From Tolypothrix bouteillei VB521301 (lineage in GTDB: Bacteria; Cyanobacteriota; Cyanobacteriia; Cyanobacteriales; Nostocaceae), in contig NZ_JHEG04000001.1 of NCBI RefSeq assembly GCF_000760695.4, positions 498,795 through 562,794 on the forward strand: a stretch of DNA of 64,000 nucleotides. The letters run 5' to 3'. Shown piece by piece: positions 49,701 to 59,361 of the stretch. A program made the translations under genes and the position numbers. Every line of letters begins with the position of its first letter. Positions within the stretch are counted from its first letter, which is position 1. Under the pieces are notes generated by a model that saw nothing but the letters and a program-made list of their open reading frames with translations, searched no databases and had not been told where the DNA came from.

Positions 49701-52700
49701 TTGCGCTCCTTCCTCAAACAGCAACTACCCGAGTACATGGTGCCGTCTTATTTTGTGGTGCTCGATGCCTTTCCACTCACACCCAATGGCAAAGTTGACC
49801 GTAAAGCACTACCAGACCCCTCTGGACAATCTCAAGTATCGCAGGACTTCGTTGCTCCCAGAACACCCATTGAAGAAATGCTAGCCAGCATTTGGGCTTC
49901 CCTGCTGCAACTCGATCGCGTGGGTATTCATGACAACTTTTTTACCTTGGGAGGACATTCCTTACTGGCAACGCAACTGATGTCACGGGTGCAAAGTACT
50001 TTTGCAGTGGAGTTACCATTGCGTAGCTTGTTTGAGTTACCGACTGTCGCTACCCTAGCTGAGTCCATTGCCACTGCCCAGCAAAGCGAACCATCTCAAC
50101 AAACTCTCCCTATCGTGAGAGTGCCACGGCAGATGGAAATGCCAGTGTCATTCGCCCAACAGCGCTTGTGGTTTCTACAGCAGTTTGAACCAGAAAGCGG
50201 CTTTTATAATATTCCAGTAGCTGTACGTTTTCAAGGTCAACTCAATATAATAGCACTGGAGCAGAGCCTCAATTACATCATCAGCCGCCACGAAGCCTTG
50301 CGAACCAACTTTGTTCGGGTAGATGGGCAACCCATGCAGGTTATTGCTAGCAGTATGCCGCTCTCACTGAGAGTAGTAGACTTGCAGCAGATGGATGCCA
50401 CCGATGGCGAAATCACTTGTCAGCAATTGATAGCAGTAGACGCAGTGCGTCCGTTTGACTTAGCAACCGATTTGTTAGTGCGGGCTAGTTTGTTCCAGTT
50501 TCAACCCACAGAACACGTCCTGCTACTGGTGATGCACCACATAGTTTCGGATGCGTGGTCAATGGGCGTGCTGGTGCGTGAGTTAGCAACAGTCTACCAA
50601 GCTATTTGCAACGAGCTACCTATTGCATTGCCCGAGCTACCGATTCAGTATGCCGACTTTACCCTGTGGCAGCAGCAGTGGTTGCAGGGAGAGGTACTGG
50701 CAAAGCAGTTAGAATACTGGCAGCAACAACTTGCGGGTGCTCCATCGCTGTTGGAATTACCAACCGACCGATCGCGACCTGCAATTCAAACTTACACTGG
50801 AGCAACTGAAAGATTCTTACTCTCTCAACAACTGAGTGAGAAGCTAGTTGTCTTGAGCCAGAAGCAAGAGGTGACGCTGTTTATGACCCTCTTAGCAGCG
50901 TTTCAAACATTGCTTTACCGCTACAGCGGACAGACTGACATCTGCGTGGGTACGCCGATTGCCAACCGCAATCGCAAAGAAACCGAGGAGTTAATCGGTT
51001 TATTTGTCAACACCCTAGTGCTGCGTAGCAATTTATCTGGTAACCCCAGTTTTAGCGATTTACTATCACGAGTGCGGGAAGTTGCCCTTGGTGCTTACGC
51101 CCATCAAGACTTACCCTTTGAACAGTTAGTCGAGCAATTGCAGCCAGAGCGTTCTTTAAGCTATACACCACTATTTCAAGTGATGTTTGTGCTGCAAAAT
51201 GCGCCGATGCCTGAGTTGGAACTGGCTGATTTAACCTTGGCGAGCTTGGCAATTGAAAGCTCCACAGCTAAGTTTGATTTAACTCTGTTTCTGGAGAATA
51301 CAAATGCCGGATTGATGGGGGCGATCGAATACAACACTGATTTGTTTGATGCTAGTACCATTGCGCGGATGGTAGAGCACTATCAGACTTTACTAGAAGC
51401 AGTCGTTGCCAATGCGGACCAAAAGCTATCAGAACTACCACTGCTAGGAGCGAGGCAACTGCACCAGTATTTGGTGGAATGGAACAAAACCGAAGCGGTT
51501 TACCCCCAAAATGTGTGTCTGCACGCTTTGTTTGAGCAGCAAGTTGAGAGAACACCGAATGCGGAGGCACTGGTATATGAAGAGCAACGGCTCACCTACA
51601 GCGAACTGAACGCAAAAGCCAATCAATTGGCACACTATTTACTCTCATTGGGCGTGGGACCGGAAGTGTTTGTGGGGGTGTGTGTCGAGCGCTCAGTAGA
51701 CATGGTGGTAGGATTGCTGGGCATACTCAAGGCAGGTGGGGCTTACGTGCCTCTAGACCCAGCATACCCGAGTGGACGCTTGAGTTACATGCTGTCGGAT
51801 TCGCAGGTGTCGGTGCTACTGACACAAGCGCAATTGCTCGCGAAGTTACCCGCACACCAAGCCCGTGTGGTAGCTTTGGATACCGACTGGTCGGAGATTG
51901 CCCAATACAGCCCGGACAATTGTGCCACCTCAGTCACACCAGACAACTTAGCATACGTCATCTACACTTCTGGCTCTACAGGTAACCCCAAGGGAGTGGC
52001 CATCTGCCACCACAGCCCGGTCACCTTGGTACAATGGGCGCAAGAAGTGTTTACGCCACAGCAGTGTGCGGGGGTTCTGGCTTCTACCTCAATTTGCTTT
52101 GACCTTTCGGTGTTCGAGTTGTTTGTGCCCCTGAGTTGCGGTGGCAAGATTGTGTTAGCCCAAAATGCTTTGCATCTACCCAATTTAGCTGCATCTGATG
52201 AGGTGACCTTAATCAACACCGTACCGAGTGCGATCGCCGAACTACAGAGAATGAACGGCATACCAGCCACTGTACAAACGGTGAACTTGGCGGGTGAGGC
52301 GCTGCAAAATCAACTCGTGCAGAAGATTTACGAGCAGCAAACCATCCAACAGGTATTCAATCTCTACGGACCATCGGAAGACACCACTTACTCGACATTT
52401 GCCTTGGTAGAAAAAGGCGCAACTGGGACACCCAGCATTGGCAGAGCGATCGCCAACACGCAAGTGTATATACTTGATGCCCAGATGCAACCAGTACCAA
52501 TCGGTGTGGCGGGAGAGTTGTACATTGCGGGTGAAGGTTTAGCACGGGGCTACCTCAACCGTCCGGAATTGACGGCAGAAAAATTTGTTCCCAACCCCTT
52601 TGCTGCGGATAAATCGAGTCAACGGCTTTACAGAACGGGAGATTTAGTTCGCTACCGAGCCGATGGCAACATCGAATACATCGGGCGCATCGACCATCAG

Positions 52701-55700
52701 GTGAAAGTGCGCGGCTTCCGCATCGAGTTGGGAGAAATTGAGGCGGTACTGAGCCAACATCCAAACGTGCGACAAGTTGTGGTCATCGCCACACAAGAGA
52801 TGGTAGGGGCGACGCGGTTGGTGGCATACTTGGTGGCAAATCAGCAACCCGCACCCACAATCAGCGAGTTGCGAGCGTTCCTCAAACAAAAGTTGCCAGA
52901 ATACATGGTACCAAGTGCGTTTGTAGTACTTGATGCCCTACCACTTACACCCAATGGTAAATTAGACCGCAAAGCACTACCCAAACCATCTTGGCAACCC
53001 GAACTCTCGAACCGCTTTGTTGCGCCGAGAACACCAATCGAAGAAACACTGGCAAACATTTGGGCAACGGTGTTGGGTCTTGAGTCAGTGGGAATCCATG
53101 ACAACTTCTTTGAACTCGGTGGTGATTCGATTCTCAGTCTGCAAATCATTGCCAAAGCCAGTAGTGCAGGGGTGCAACTGAGTGCCAAGCAGATGTTTGA
53201 GTATCAAACGATTGCTGAGTTGGCAGCAGTCGCCGACACAACTGAGGCAATTACGGCACAACAAGGTGTGGTGAGCGGCACATTGCCACTGACACCGATT
53301 CAGCAGTGGTTCTTCCTTGAGAATTTTGCCGTATCGGCATACTGGAACCAAGCAGTACTGCTAGAAATGCCACAGGGTATACAGCCACATCTTTTAGAGC
53401 AAGTGGTGCGGGAGTTGTTAGTGCATCATGATGCCTTGCGCTTGCGTTTTGAGAAAACCGATTCTGGTTGGCAACAAATCAATGCAGGAGTTGAGGCTGC
53501 TGTACCGTTTACAGTTGTGGATTTATCTGCACTTTCACAAGCGCAACAACAAGCAGCGATTGAAGCAAAAGCCGCCGAACTCCAAGGGAGTTTAAATTTA
53601 GCAAGCGGACCACTGCTGCAAGTGGCGTGGTTCAATCTCGGCGAGGAGTTAAACTCAAGAGTGTTGGTGGTCGTTCACCACTTGGCAGTGGATGGGGTGT
53701 CATGGCGGATTTTATTAGAAGATTTGCAACTCGCCTACAGGCAACTAAGTGCGGGTAGGGCGATACAACTGCCTGCCAAAACCACATCCTTCAAAGATTG
53801 GGCGCAATTGCAGTGGGAGTACGTGCGATCGCAAAACCTGCAACGCCAGTGCGATTTTTGGCTGGTGCAATCACACCAACCAGTGGCAAACATGCCAGTT
53901 GACTCTCCAGGCGGTGCAAACACCGAAGCATCCGCACGTACAGTGTCGATGTCGCTGTCAGTTGAAGAAACCCGTGCATTACTCCAAGAAGTGCCACAAG
54001 CTTACAACACCCAAATCAACGATGTGTTGCTTGCTGCCTTGGTGCAGGTGTTAGCTCATTGGATGCAATCCACCCACGTGCTGTTCGACCTCGAAGGACA
54101 CGGACGCGAAGAGATTTTGGAAAATATTAATATCTCGCGCACGGTGGGATGGTTTACCACCATCTTTCCAGTGGTATTGCATCACACCTGTGACCATCCA
54201 GGGGAGACTTTAAAGTCAATCAAAGAACAACTTCGTCGCATCCCGAATCAAGGGATAAGCTATGGCTGGTTGCGCTATCTCCTTGATGACCAAGAAACTA
54301 TCGCCCAACTCTCTGCCCAAAGACCAGCCGAAATCGTCTTCAACCATTTGGGTCAATTTGACTCGGTGCTACAGACAAGTGAGATTTTCCAACTTGCCAA
54401 CGAATCAACTGGTCCGAGCCGCAGTCCCCTGAATCACCGCACTCATCTGCTTGAGGTCAATAGCATTATCTTTGACTCTCAGTTGCGCGTGGATTGGACC
54501 TACAGTCAGAACTTACACCACTCCAGCACCATCGAGCGGATCGCACACGAGTTTTTGCAAGCCTTGCGCGGGCTGATAAATCATTGCTTGGCTCCTGAGG
54601 CTGGCGGTTATACTCCTACTGATTTTCCACTCGTACAACTAAATAACATTGAACTTGACAAATTGTTGAGCAATGTTTTGTATACACAAGGGATAACCAA
54701 AAATAAGAAACCGATTGCCGATCTCTATCCATTATCCTCAGTGCAGCAGGGGATGCTGTTCCATACCCTTTATACACCTTCTTCAGGGGTGTATTGCCAG
54801 CAATTTAGCTGTACTTTTATAGGAGGTCTGGATGTAGGGGCATTCATTGCCGCATGGCAGCAAGTCGTAGAACGACACGTAGTTTTGCGAACTGCTTTCA
54901 CATGGGAGCACTCCGAGCAGCCGCTACAGGTGGTATTCCGGCAAGTGAAACTACCACTAGAGATTTATTCTTGGACTGGGCTAACGAGCGAACAACAGCA
55001 GCAACAATTGGTGAGTTTCATAGAACAAGATCGAAAACTTGGTTTTCAACTGTCTAAAGCACCACTGATGCGTCTGACCCTGATTCAAATGTCTGATGAT
55101 GTCTACCAGTTTATCTGGAGTTATCATCACATCTTGCTAGATGGGTGGTCGCTGCCGTTGGTATTTAAGGAAGTGCTGGGCTATTATCAAGCATTGTCGG
55201 TGGGGCAAGAGTTACAACTGCCATCAAGTCGTTCTTACCGCAAGTACATTGCCTGGTTACAAAAGCAAAACTTGGAAGTTGCCGAACAATTTTGGCGGCA
55301 AACACTTCACGGCATAACAGCACCAACGCCACTCGTCGTCGATACACACTACGTATCCGAGCCACAAAGCTACAGCGAGGAAATTCTGACACTATCAAGT
55401 GAAACAACTTCCGCGCTGGTGTCGTTCGCACGACAGCATCAACTGACGTTGAACACCTTAGTACAAGCAGCTTGGGCTTTACTGCTCTCACGATACAGTG
55501 GAGAAACTGATGTGGTGTTCGGCGTAATTGTCTCGGGTCGTTCCCCAGCTATCAAAGGTGTGGAGTCGATAGTTGGACTATTTATCAATACCCTACCAAT
55601 GCGGGTGGAAGTCTCTCATGAGGACACAATTCTACCAAAGCTCAAGCAGATACAAAAGCTACAGGTGGAAATGAGTGCTTACGAGTACACCCCACTGCTA

Positions 55701-58700
55701 CAGATTCAGGGCTGGAGTGATGTGCCGAAAGGGCTGCCGTTGTTTGAAAGCATTGTGGTATTTGAGAATTATCCGGTAGATGCGGCTTTAGAGGAGCACT
55801 CACAAAACTTACAGATCGGTGATGTTCGTACCTTTGAAAGGACTAACTATCCACTCACTCTTATCGCTCAGCCCGGAGTGGAATTGTCGTTGCGCTTCAT
55901 CTACGATTCTCAGCGCTTTGAGAGTGAGAGTGTCACAAGAATGATGGGGCATTTCCAAACTCTGCTACAGGGTCTAGTCGCCAATCCCAACCAAAAGCTA
56001 TCAGAACTACCACTGTTAGGAGCGAGGGAACTGCACCAGTATTTGGTGGAATGGAACAAAACCGAAGCGGTTTACCCCCAAAATGTGTGTCTGCACGCTT
56101 TGTTTGAGCAGCAAGTTGAGAGAACACCGAATGCGGAGGCACTGGTATATGAAGAGCAACGGCTCACCTACAGCGAACTGAACGCAAAAGCCAATCAATT
56201 GGCACACTATTTACTCTCATTGGGCGTGGGACCGGAAGTGTTTGTGGGGGTGTGTGTCGAGCGCTCAGTAGACATGGTGGTAGGATTGCTGGGCATACTC
56301 AAGGCAGGTGGGGCTTACGTGCCTCTAGACCCAGCATACCCGAGTGGACGCTTGAGTTACATGCTGTCGGATTCGCAGGTGTCGGTGCTACTGACACAAG
56401 CGCAATTGCTCGCGAAGTTACCCGCACACCAAGCCCGTGTGGTAGCTTTGGATACCGACTGGTCGGAGATTGCCCAATACAGCCCGGACAATTGTGCCAC
56501 CTCAGTCACACCAGACAACTTAGCATACGTCATCTACACTTCTGGCTCTACAGGTAACCCCAAGGGAGTGGCCATCTGCCACCACAGCCCGGTCACCTTG
56601 GTACAATGGGCGCAAGAAGTGTTTACGCCACAGCAGTGTGCGGGGGTTCTGGCTTCTACCTCAATTTGCTTTGACCTTTCGGTGTTCGAGTTGTTTGTGC
56701 CCCTGAGTTGCGGTGGCAAGATTGTGTTAGCCCAAAATGCTTTGCATCTACCCAATTTAGCTGCATCTGATGAGGTGACCTTAATCAACACCGTACCGAG
56801 TGCGATCGCGGAATTACATCGCATCAATGGCATACCAGCCACTGTGCAAACGGTGAACTTGGCGGGTGAGGCGCTGCAAAATCAACTCGTGCAGAAGATT
56901 TATCAGCTTGATAACATCCAACAGGTATTCAATCTCTACGGGCCCTCGGAAGACACCACTTACTCGACATTTGCCTTGGTGGAAAAAGGCGCAACTGAGG
57001 AACCCTCAATTGGGCGACCAATTGCCAATACACAAGTGTATATACTGGATGCTCAGATGCAACCAGTACCAATCGGTGTGGCGGGCGAGTTGTATCTCTC
57101 TGGAGAGGGTTTAGCAAGAGGCTACCTCAACCGTCCGGAGTTGACAGCAGAAAAATTTGTGTCCAATCCATTTGCCACGGACAAATCGAATCAACGCCTT
57201 TACAAAACTGGAGACCTCGCTCGATATTTACCAGATGGTAACATTGGGTACATTGGTAGGATAGACCATCAGGTGAAAGTGCGCGGCTTCCGCATCGAGT
57301 TGGGAGAAATTGAGGCGGTACTGAGCCAACACCCAAATGTGCGACAAGTTGTGGTCATCGCCACACAAGAGATGGTAGGGGCGACGCGGTTGGTGGCATA
57401 CCTGGTGGCAAATCAGCAACCCGCACCCACAATCAGCGAGTTGCGAGCGTTCCTCAAACAAAAGTTGCCAGAATACATGGTACCAAGTGCTTTCATGGTG
57501 CTCGATGCCCTACCACTCACGCCCAATGGCAAATTAGACCGCAAAGCACTACCCAAACCATCTTGGCAAGCGGAACTCTCGCACCGCTTTGTTGCGCCGA
57601 GAACACCAATCGAAGAAACACTGGCAAACATTTGGGCATCGGTGTTGGCTGTGGAGTCGGTGGGAATCCATGACAACTTCTTTGAACTCGGTGGCGATTC
57701 GATTCTCAGTCTGCAAATCATTGCCAAAGCCAGTAATGCTGGGGTGCAACTGAGTGCCAAGCAGATGTTTGAGTATCAAACAATTGCTGAGTTGGCAGCA
57801 GTCGCCGACACAACAGGGGCAATTACGGCACAACAAGGTGTGGTGAGCGGGGTACTACCACTGACACCGATTCAGCAGTGGTTCTTCGAGAAGAATTTTG
57901 CCGTATCGGCACACTGGAACCAAGCAGTACTGCTGGAAATGCCACAGGGGATACAGCCACACCTTTTAGAGCCAGTGGTGCGGGAGTTGTTAGTGCATCA
58001 TGATGCCTTGCGCTTGCGTTTTGAGAAAACCGATTCTGGTTGGCAACAAATCAATGCCCTTGTGGATGAGACGGTGCCATTTACGATGGTAGATTTATCC
58101 GCACTCCCACAAGCTCAACAAGTCGCTGCAATCGAAGCAAAAGCCGCCGAACTCCAAGCGAGTTTAGATTTAGCAAGCGGACCACTCGTGCAAGTGGCAT
58201 GGTTCAATCTCGGCGAGGAGTTAAACTCAAGAGTGTTGGTGGTCGTTCACCACTTGGCAGTGGATGGGGTGTCGTGGCGGATTTTGTTGGAAGATTTGCA
58301 AGTTGCCTACGGGCAACTGAGTACTGGTAGGGCGATACAACTGCCTGCCAAAACCACATCGTTTAAAGATTGGGCACAATTGCAGTGGGAGTACGTACAA
58401 TCGCAAAACCTGCAACGCCAGTACGATTTTTGGCTGGTGCAATCGCACCAGCCAGTAGCAAACATCCCAGTTGACTATCTAGGCGGTGCAAACACCGAAG
58501 CATCCGCACGTACAGTGTCGATGTCGCTGTCAGTTGAAGAAACCCGTGCATTACTCCAAGAAGTGCCACAAGCTTACAACACCCAAATCAACGACGTGTT
58601 ACTCACAGCCTTGGTGCAGGTGTTAGCTCATTGGACGCAATCCACCCACGTGCTGTTCAACTTGGAAGGACACGGACGCGAAGAGATTTTGGAAAATATT

Positions 58701-59267
58701 AATATCTCGCGCACGGTGGGATGGTTTACTACTATCTTTCCGGTAGTATTACATCATACTACAGACGTTTCTGGAGAGGCGTTAAAGTCTGTTAAAGAGC
58801 AACTGCGTCGCATTCCGCAACAAGGGATAAGCTATGGCTGGTTGCGCTATCTCCTTGATGACAAAGAAACTATCGCCCAACTCTCTGCCCAAAGACCAGC
58901 CGAAATCGTCTTCAACCATTTGGGTCAATTTGACTCGGTGCTACAGACAAGTGAGATTTTCCAACTTGCCAACGAATCAACTGGTCCGAGCCGCAGTCCC
59001 CTGAATCACCGCACTCATCTGCTTGAGGTCAATAGCATTATCTTTGACTCTCAGTTGCGCGTGGATTGGACCTACAGTCAGAACTTACACCACTCCAGCA
59101 CCATCGAGCGGATCGCACACGAGTTTTTGCAAGCCTTGCGCGGGTTGATAAATCATTGCTTGGCTCCTGAGGCTGGCGGTTATACTCCTACTGATTTTCC
59201 CGCAGCAGGCTTAAGCCAAACAGACCTTGACGACTTATTTGCACAACTGGAGGAGATAGAAAGCTAA
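46755..59267 (+). CDS. NRPS3: docking-C-A(Gly)-PCP-C-A(Ala)-PCP-E-C-A(Ala)-PCP-E
   Basis: The product is 4170 residues, three modules. Docking is at 1-60. C1 has HHIVSDWW (H209). A1 reads DILQLGMIWK (Gly). PCP1 has S1069. C2 has HHIVSDAW (H1261). A2 reads DLFNNALTYK, a code I associate with alanine (as in the microcystin McyA Ala module). PCP2 has S2125 in GGDSIL, the form seen before E domains. E1 has HHLAVDGVSW (H2308) and RTVGWFT. C3 has HHILLDG (H2791) and is a DCL type that follows an epimerase. A3 has the same alanine code, PCP3 has S3649, and E2 has H3832. Predicted output is Gly-D-Ala-D-Ala. There is no thioesterase; the chain must pass to NRPS4. The start follows the ATGA overlap with PKS3. 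Confidence 0.93.
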   Translation: MKTIEEFLSYLCSLDIKLWVDGERLRCSAPEGTLSPSLRLQLQERKAEILAFLQKANQTSSAPLPPISSVSRAGKLPLSFAQQRLWFLQQLEVNSGFYNIAAAVRFEGRLHNIAALESSLNYIINRHEVLRTNFIGVDGQPIQAIANSKTVELAVIDLQQLHPTERESTCQQLRIEEVAQPFDLVNNTLLRASLFKLTETEHILLLVMHHIVSDWWSMSVLVRELAAVYHAKCNDLPLALPELPIQYADFAHWQQQWLQEEVLTKQLVYWKEQLAGVPALLELPTDRPRPAIQTYRGAIEKFSLSKELSETLAALSQKQGATLFMTLLAAFQSLLYRYSGQTDICVGTPIANRNRNEIEGLIGLFANTLVLRSNLSGNPSFSDLLSQVREVALGAYAHQDLPFEQLVEQLQPERSLSHTPLFQVMFTLQAALSELQFPGLKGSLLPAESSTAKFDLTLVLENTSAGLMGVVEYNTDLFDATTIARMVEHYQTLLEAVVANPHQKLSELPLLGDREQHQMLVEWNDTQANYPKQLCLHSLFEQQVQKTPDAVAVVFEDKQLTYTQLNAKANQLAHHLLQLGVGPEVLVAICVERSIEMLVGLVAILKAGGAYVPLDPIYPPERLAYILEDSRASIVLTQQAVAELLPEMHGSVVYLDTFWPNSQSSSNPNTHVCADNLAYAIYTSGSTGRPKGVQIPHRAVVNFLNSMSAQPGIVSEDVLVAVTTITFDIAALELFLPLSKGARVVLTCDLIADGGRSTAALGTSSATIMQGTPATWRALMQAGFLGNPQLKILCGGEALDRELAAQLLERADSLWNMYGPTETTIWSAVSQVQPDFGAVSIGRAIANTQFYILDANLQPVPVGVAGELHIGGDGLARGYLSRPELTAEKFIPNPFSNQPGERLYKTGDLVRYKSNGTIEYIGRIDHQVKVRGFRIELGEIEALLSQYPTVQQAVVIAKEIGGDKRLVGYLVPQTQTTPVVSELRSFLKQQLPEYMVPSYFVVLDAFPLTPNGKVDRKALPDPSGQSQVSQDFVAPRTPIEEMLASIWASLLQLDRVGIHDNFFTLGGHSLLATQLMSRVQSTFAVELPLRSLFELPTVATLAESIATAQQSEPSQQTLPIVRVPRQMEMPVSFAQQRLWFLQQFEPESGFYNIPVAVRFQGQLNIIALEQSLNYIISRHEALRTNFVRVDGQPMQVIASSMPLSLRVVDLQQMDATDGEITCQQLIAVDAVRPFDLATDLLVRASLFQFQPTEHVLLLVMHHIVSDAWSMGVLVRELATVYQAICNELPIALPELPIQYADFTLWQQQWLQGEVLAKQLEYWQQQLAGAPSLLELPTDRSRPAIQTYTGATERFLLSQQLSEKLVVLSQKQEVTLFMTLLAAFQTLLYRYSGQTDICVGTPIANRNRKETEELIGLFVNTLVLRSNLSGNPSFSDLLSRVREVALGAYAHQDLPFEQLVEQLQPERSLSYTPLFQVMFVLQNAPMPELELADLTLASLAIESSTAKFDLTLFLENTNAGLMGAIEYNTDLFDASTIARMVEHYQTLLEAVVANADQKLSELPLLGARQLHQYLVEWNKTEAVYPQNVCLHALFEQQVERTPNAEALVYEEQRLTYSELNAKANQLAHYLLSLGVGPEVFVGVCVERSVDMVVGLLGILKAGGAYVPLDPAYPSGRLSYMLSDSQVSVLLTQAQLLAKLPAHQARVVALDTDWSEIAQYSPDNCATSVTPDNLAYVIYTSGSTGNPKGVAICHHSPVTLVQWAQEVFTPQQCAGVLASTSICFDLSVFELFVPLSCGGKIVLAQNALHLPNLAASDEVTLINTVPSAIAELQRMNGIPATVQTVNLAGEALQNQLVQKIYEQQTIQQVFNLYGPSEDTTYSTFALVEKGATGTPSIGRAIANTQVYILDAQMQPVPIGVAGELYIAGEGLARGYLNRPELTAEKFVPNPFAADKSSQRLYRTGDLVRYRADGNIEYIGRIDHQVKVRGFRIELGEIEAVLSQHPNVRQVVVIATQEMVGATRLVAYLVANQQPAPTISELRAFLKQKLPEYMVPSAFVVLDALPLTPNGKLDRKALPKPSWQPELSNRFVAPRTPIEETLANIWATVLGLESVGIHDNFFELGGDSILSLQIIAKASSAGVQLSAKQMFEYQTIAELAAVADTTEAITAQQGVVSGTLPLTPIQQWFFLENFAVSAYWNQAVLLEMPQGIQPHLLEQVVRELLVHHDALRLRFEKTDSGWQQINAGVEAAVPFTVVDLSALSQAQQQAAIEAKAAELQGSLNLASGPLLQVAWFNLGEELNSRVLVVVHHLAVDGVSWRILLEDLQLAYRQLSAGRAIQLPAKTTSFKDWAQLQWEYVRSQNLQRQCDFWLVQSHQPVANMPVDSPGGANTEASARTVSMSLSVEETRALLQEVPQAYNTQINDVLLAALVQVLAHWMQSTHVLFDLEGHGREEILENINISRTVGWFTTIFPVVLHHTCDHPGETLKSIKEQLRRIPNQGISYGWLRYLLDDQETIAQLSAQRPAEIVFNHLGQFDSVLQTSEIFQLANESTGPSRSPLNHRTHLLEVNSIIFDSQLRVDWTYSQNLHHSSTIERIAHEFLQALRGLINHCLAPEAGGYTPTDFPLVQLNNIELDKLLSNVLYTQGITKNKKPIADLYPLSSVQQGMLFHTLYTPSSGVYCQQFSCTFIGGLDVGAFIAAWQQVVERHVVLRTAFTWEHSEQPLQVVFRQVKLPLEIYSWTGLTSEQQQQQLVSFIEQDRKLGFQLSKAPLMRLTLIQMSDDVYQFIWSYHHILLDGWSLPLVFKEVLGYYQALSVGQELQLPSSRSYRKYIAWLQKQNLEVAEQFWRQTLHGITAPTPLVVDTHYVSEPQSYSEEILTLSSETTSALVSFARQHQLTLNTLVQAAWALLLSRYSGETDVVFGVIVSGRSPAIKGVESIVGLFINTLPMRVEVSHEDTILPKLKQIQKLQVEMSAYEYTPLLQIQGWSDVPKGLPLFESIVVFENYPVDAALEEHSQNLQIGDVRTFERTNYPLTLIAQPGVELSLRFIYDSQRFESESVTRMMGHFQTLLQGLVANPNQKLSELPLLGARELHQYLVEWNKTEAVYPQNVCLHALFEQQVERTPNAEALVYEEQRLTYSELNAKANQLAHYLLSLGVGPEVFVGVCVERSVDMVVGLLGILKAGGAYVPLDPAYPSGRLSYMLSDSQVSVLLTQAQLLAKLPAHQARVVALDTDWSEIAQYSPDNCATSVTPDNLAYVIYTSGSTGNPKGVAICHHSPVTLVQWAQEVFTPQQCAGVLASTSICFDLSVFELFVPLSCGGKIVLAQNALHLPNLAASDEVTLINTVPSAIAELHRINGIPATVQTVNLAGEALQNQLVQKIYQLDNIQQVFNLYGPSEDTTYSTFALVEKGATEEPSIGRPIANTQVYILDAQMQPVPIGVAGELYLSGEGLARGYLNRPELTAEKFVSNPFATDKSNQRLYKTGDLARYLPDGNIGYIGRIDHQVKVRGFRIELGEIEAVLSQHPNVRQVVVIATQEMVGATRLVAYLVANQQPAPTISELRAFLKQKLPEYMVPSAFMVLDALPLTPNGKLDRKALPKPSWQAELSHRFVAPRTPIEETLANIWASVLAVESVGIHDNFFELGGDSILSLQIIAKASNAGVQLSAKQMFEYQTIAELAAVADTTGAITAQQGVVSGVLPLTPIQQWFFEKNFAVSAHWNQAVLLEMPQGIQPHLLEPVVRELLVHHDALRLRFEKTDSGWQQINALVDETVPFTMVDLSALPQAQQVAAIEAKAAELQASLDLASGPLVQVAWFNLGEELNSRVLVVVHHLAVDGVSWRILLEDLQVAYGQLSTGRAIQLPAKTTSFKDWAQLQWEYVQSQNLQRQYDFWLVQSHQPVANIPVDYLGGANTEASARTVSMSLSVEETRALLQEVPQAYNTQINDVLLTALVQVLAHWTQSTHVLFNLEGHGREEILENINISRTVGWFTTIFPVVLHHTTDVSGEALKSVKEQLRRIPQQGISYGWLRYLLDDKETIAQLSAQRPAEIVFNHLGQFDSVLQTSEIFQLANESTGPSRSPLNHRTHLLEVNSIIFDSQLRVDWTYSQNLHHSSTIERIAHEFLQALRGLINHCLAPEAGGYTPTDFPAAGLSQTDLDDLFAQLEEIES
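51457..52237 (+). repeat. 781-bp repeat in Ala module 1
   Basis: As compared by eye this is base-for-base identical to 56029-56809, 4572 bp downstream in the same gene. It covers the C-A linker and the N-terminal part of the A2 domain through the FDLSVFELF specificity region. Confidence 0.85.
56029..56809 (+). repeat. 781-bp repeat in Ala module 2
   Basis: This is the second copy of the segment at 51457-52237, in the A3 domain. Flanking sequence is less similar: A2 has YEQQTIQQ where A3 has YQLDNIQQ. Further near-identical tracts at the same 4572-bp spacing occur in the E domains (about 54293-54628 with 58865-59200). Confidence 0.85.
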
Positions 59268-59361
59268 AAAAATAACTAGGCACACCAAACGACCAAGTTC
59301 TGGCAGAACATATGAAACGCTGCATTACGCAGGCACGGGCAGATAATTAAGTAACCAAAAA

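Noticed and set aside
59268..59361. Thioesterase or release domain after NRPS3
   Set aside because: The gene ends right after the second epimerase domain; the next genes are an exporter and mbtH, so release must lie beyond NRPS4.
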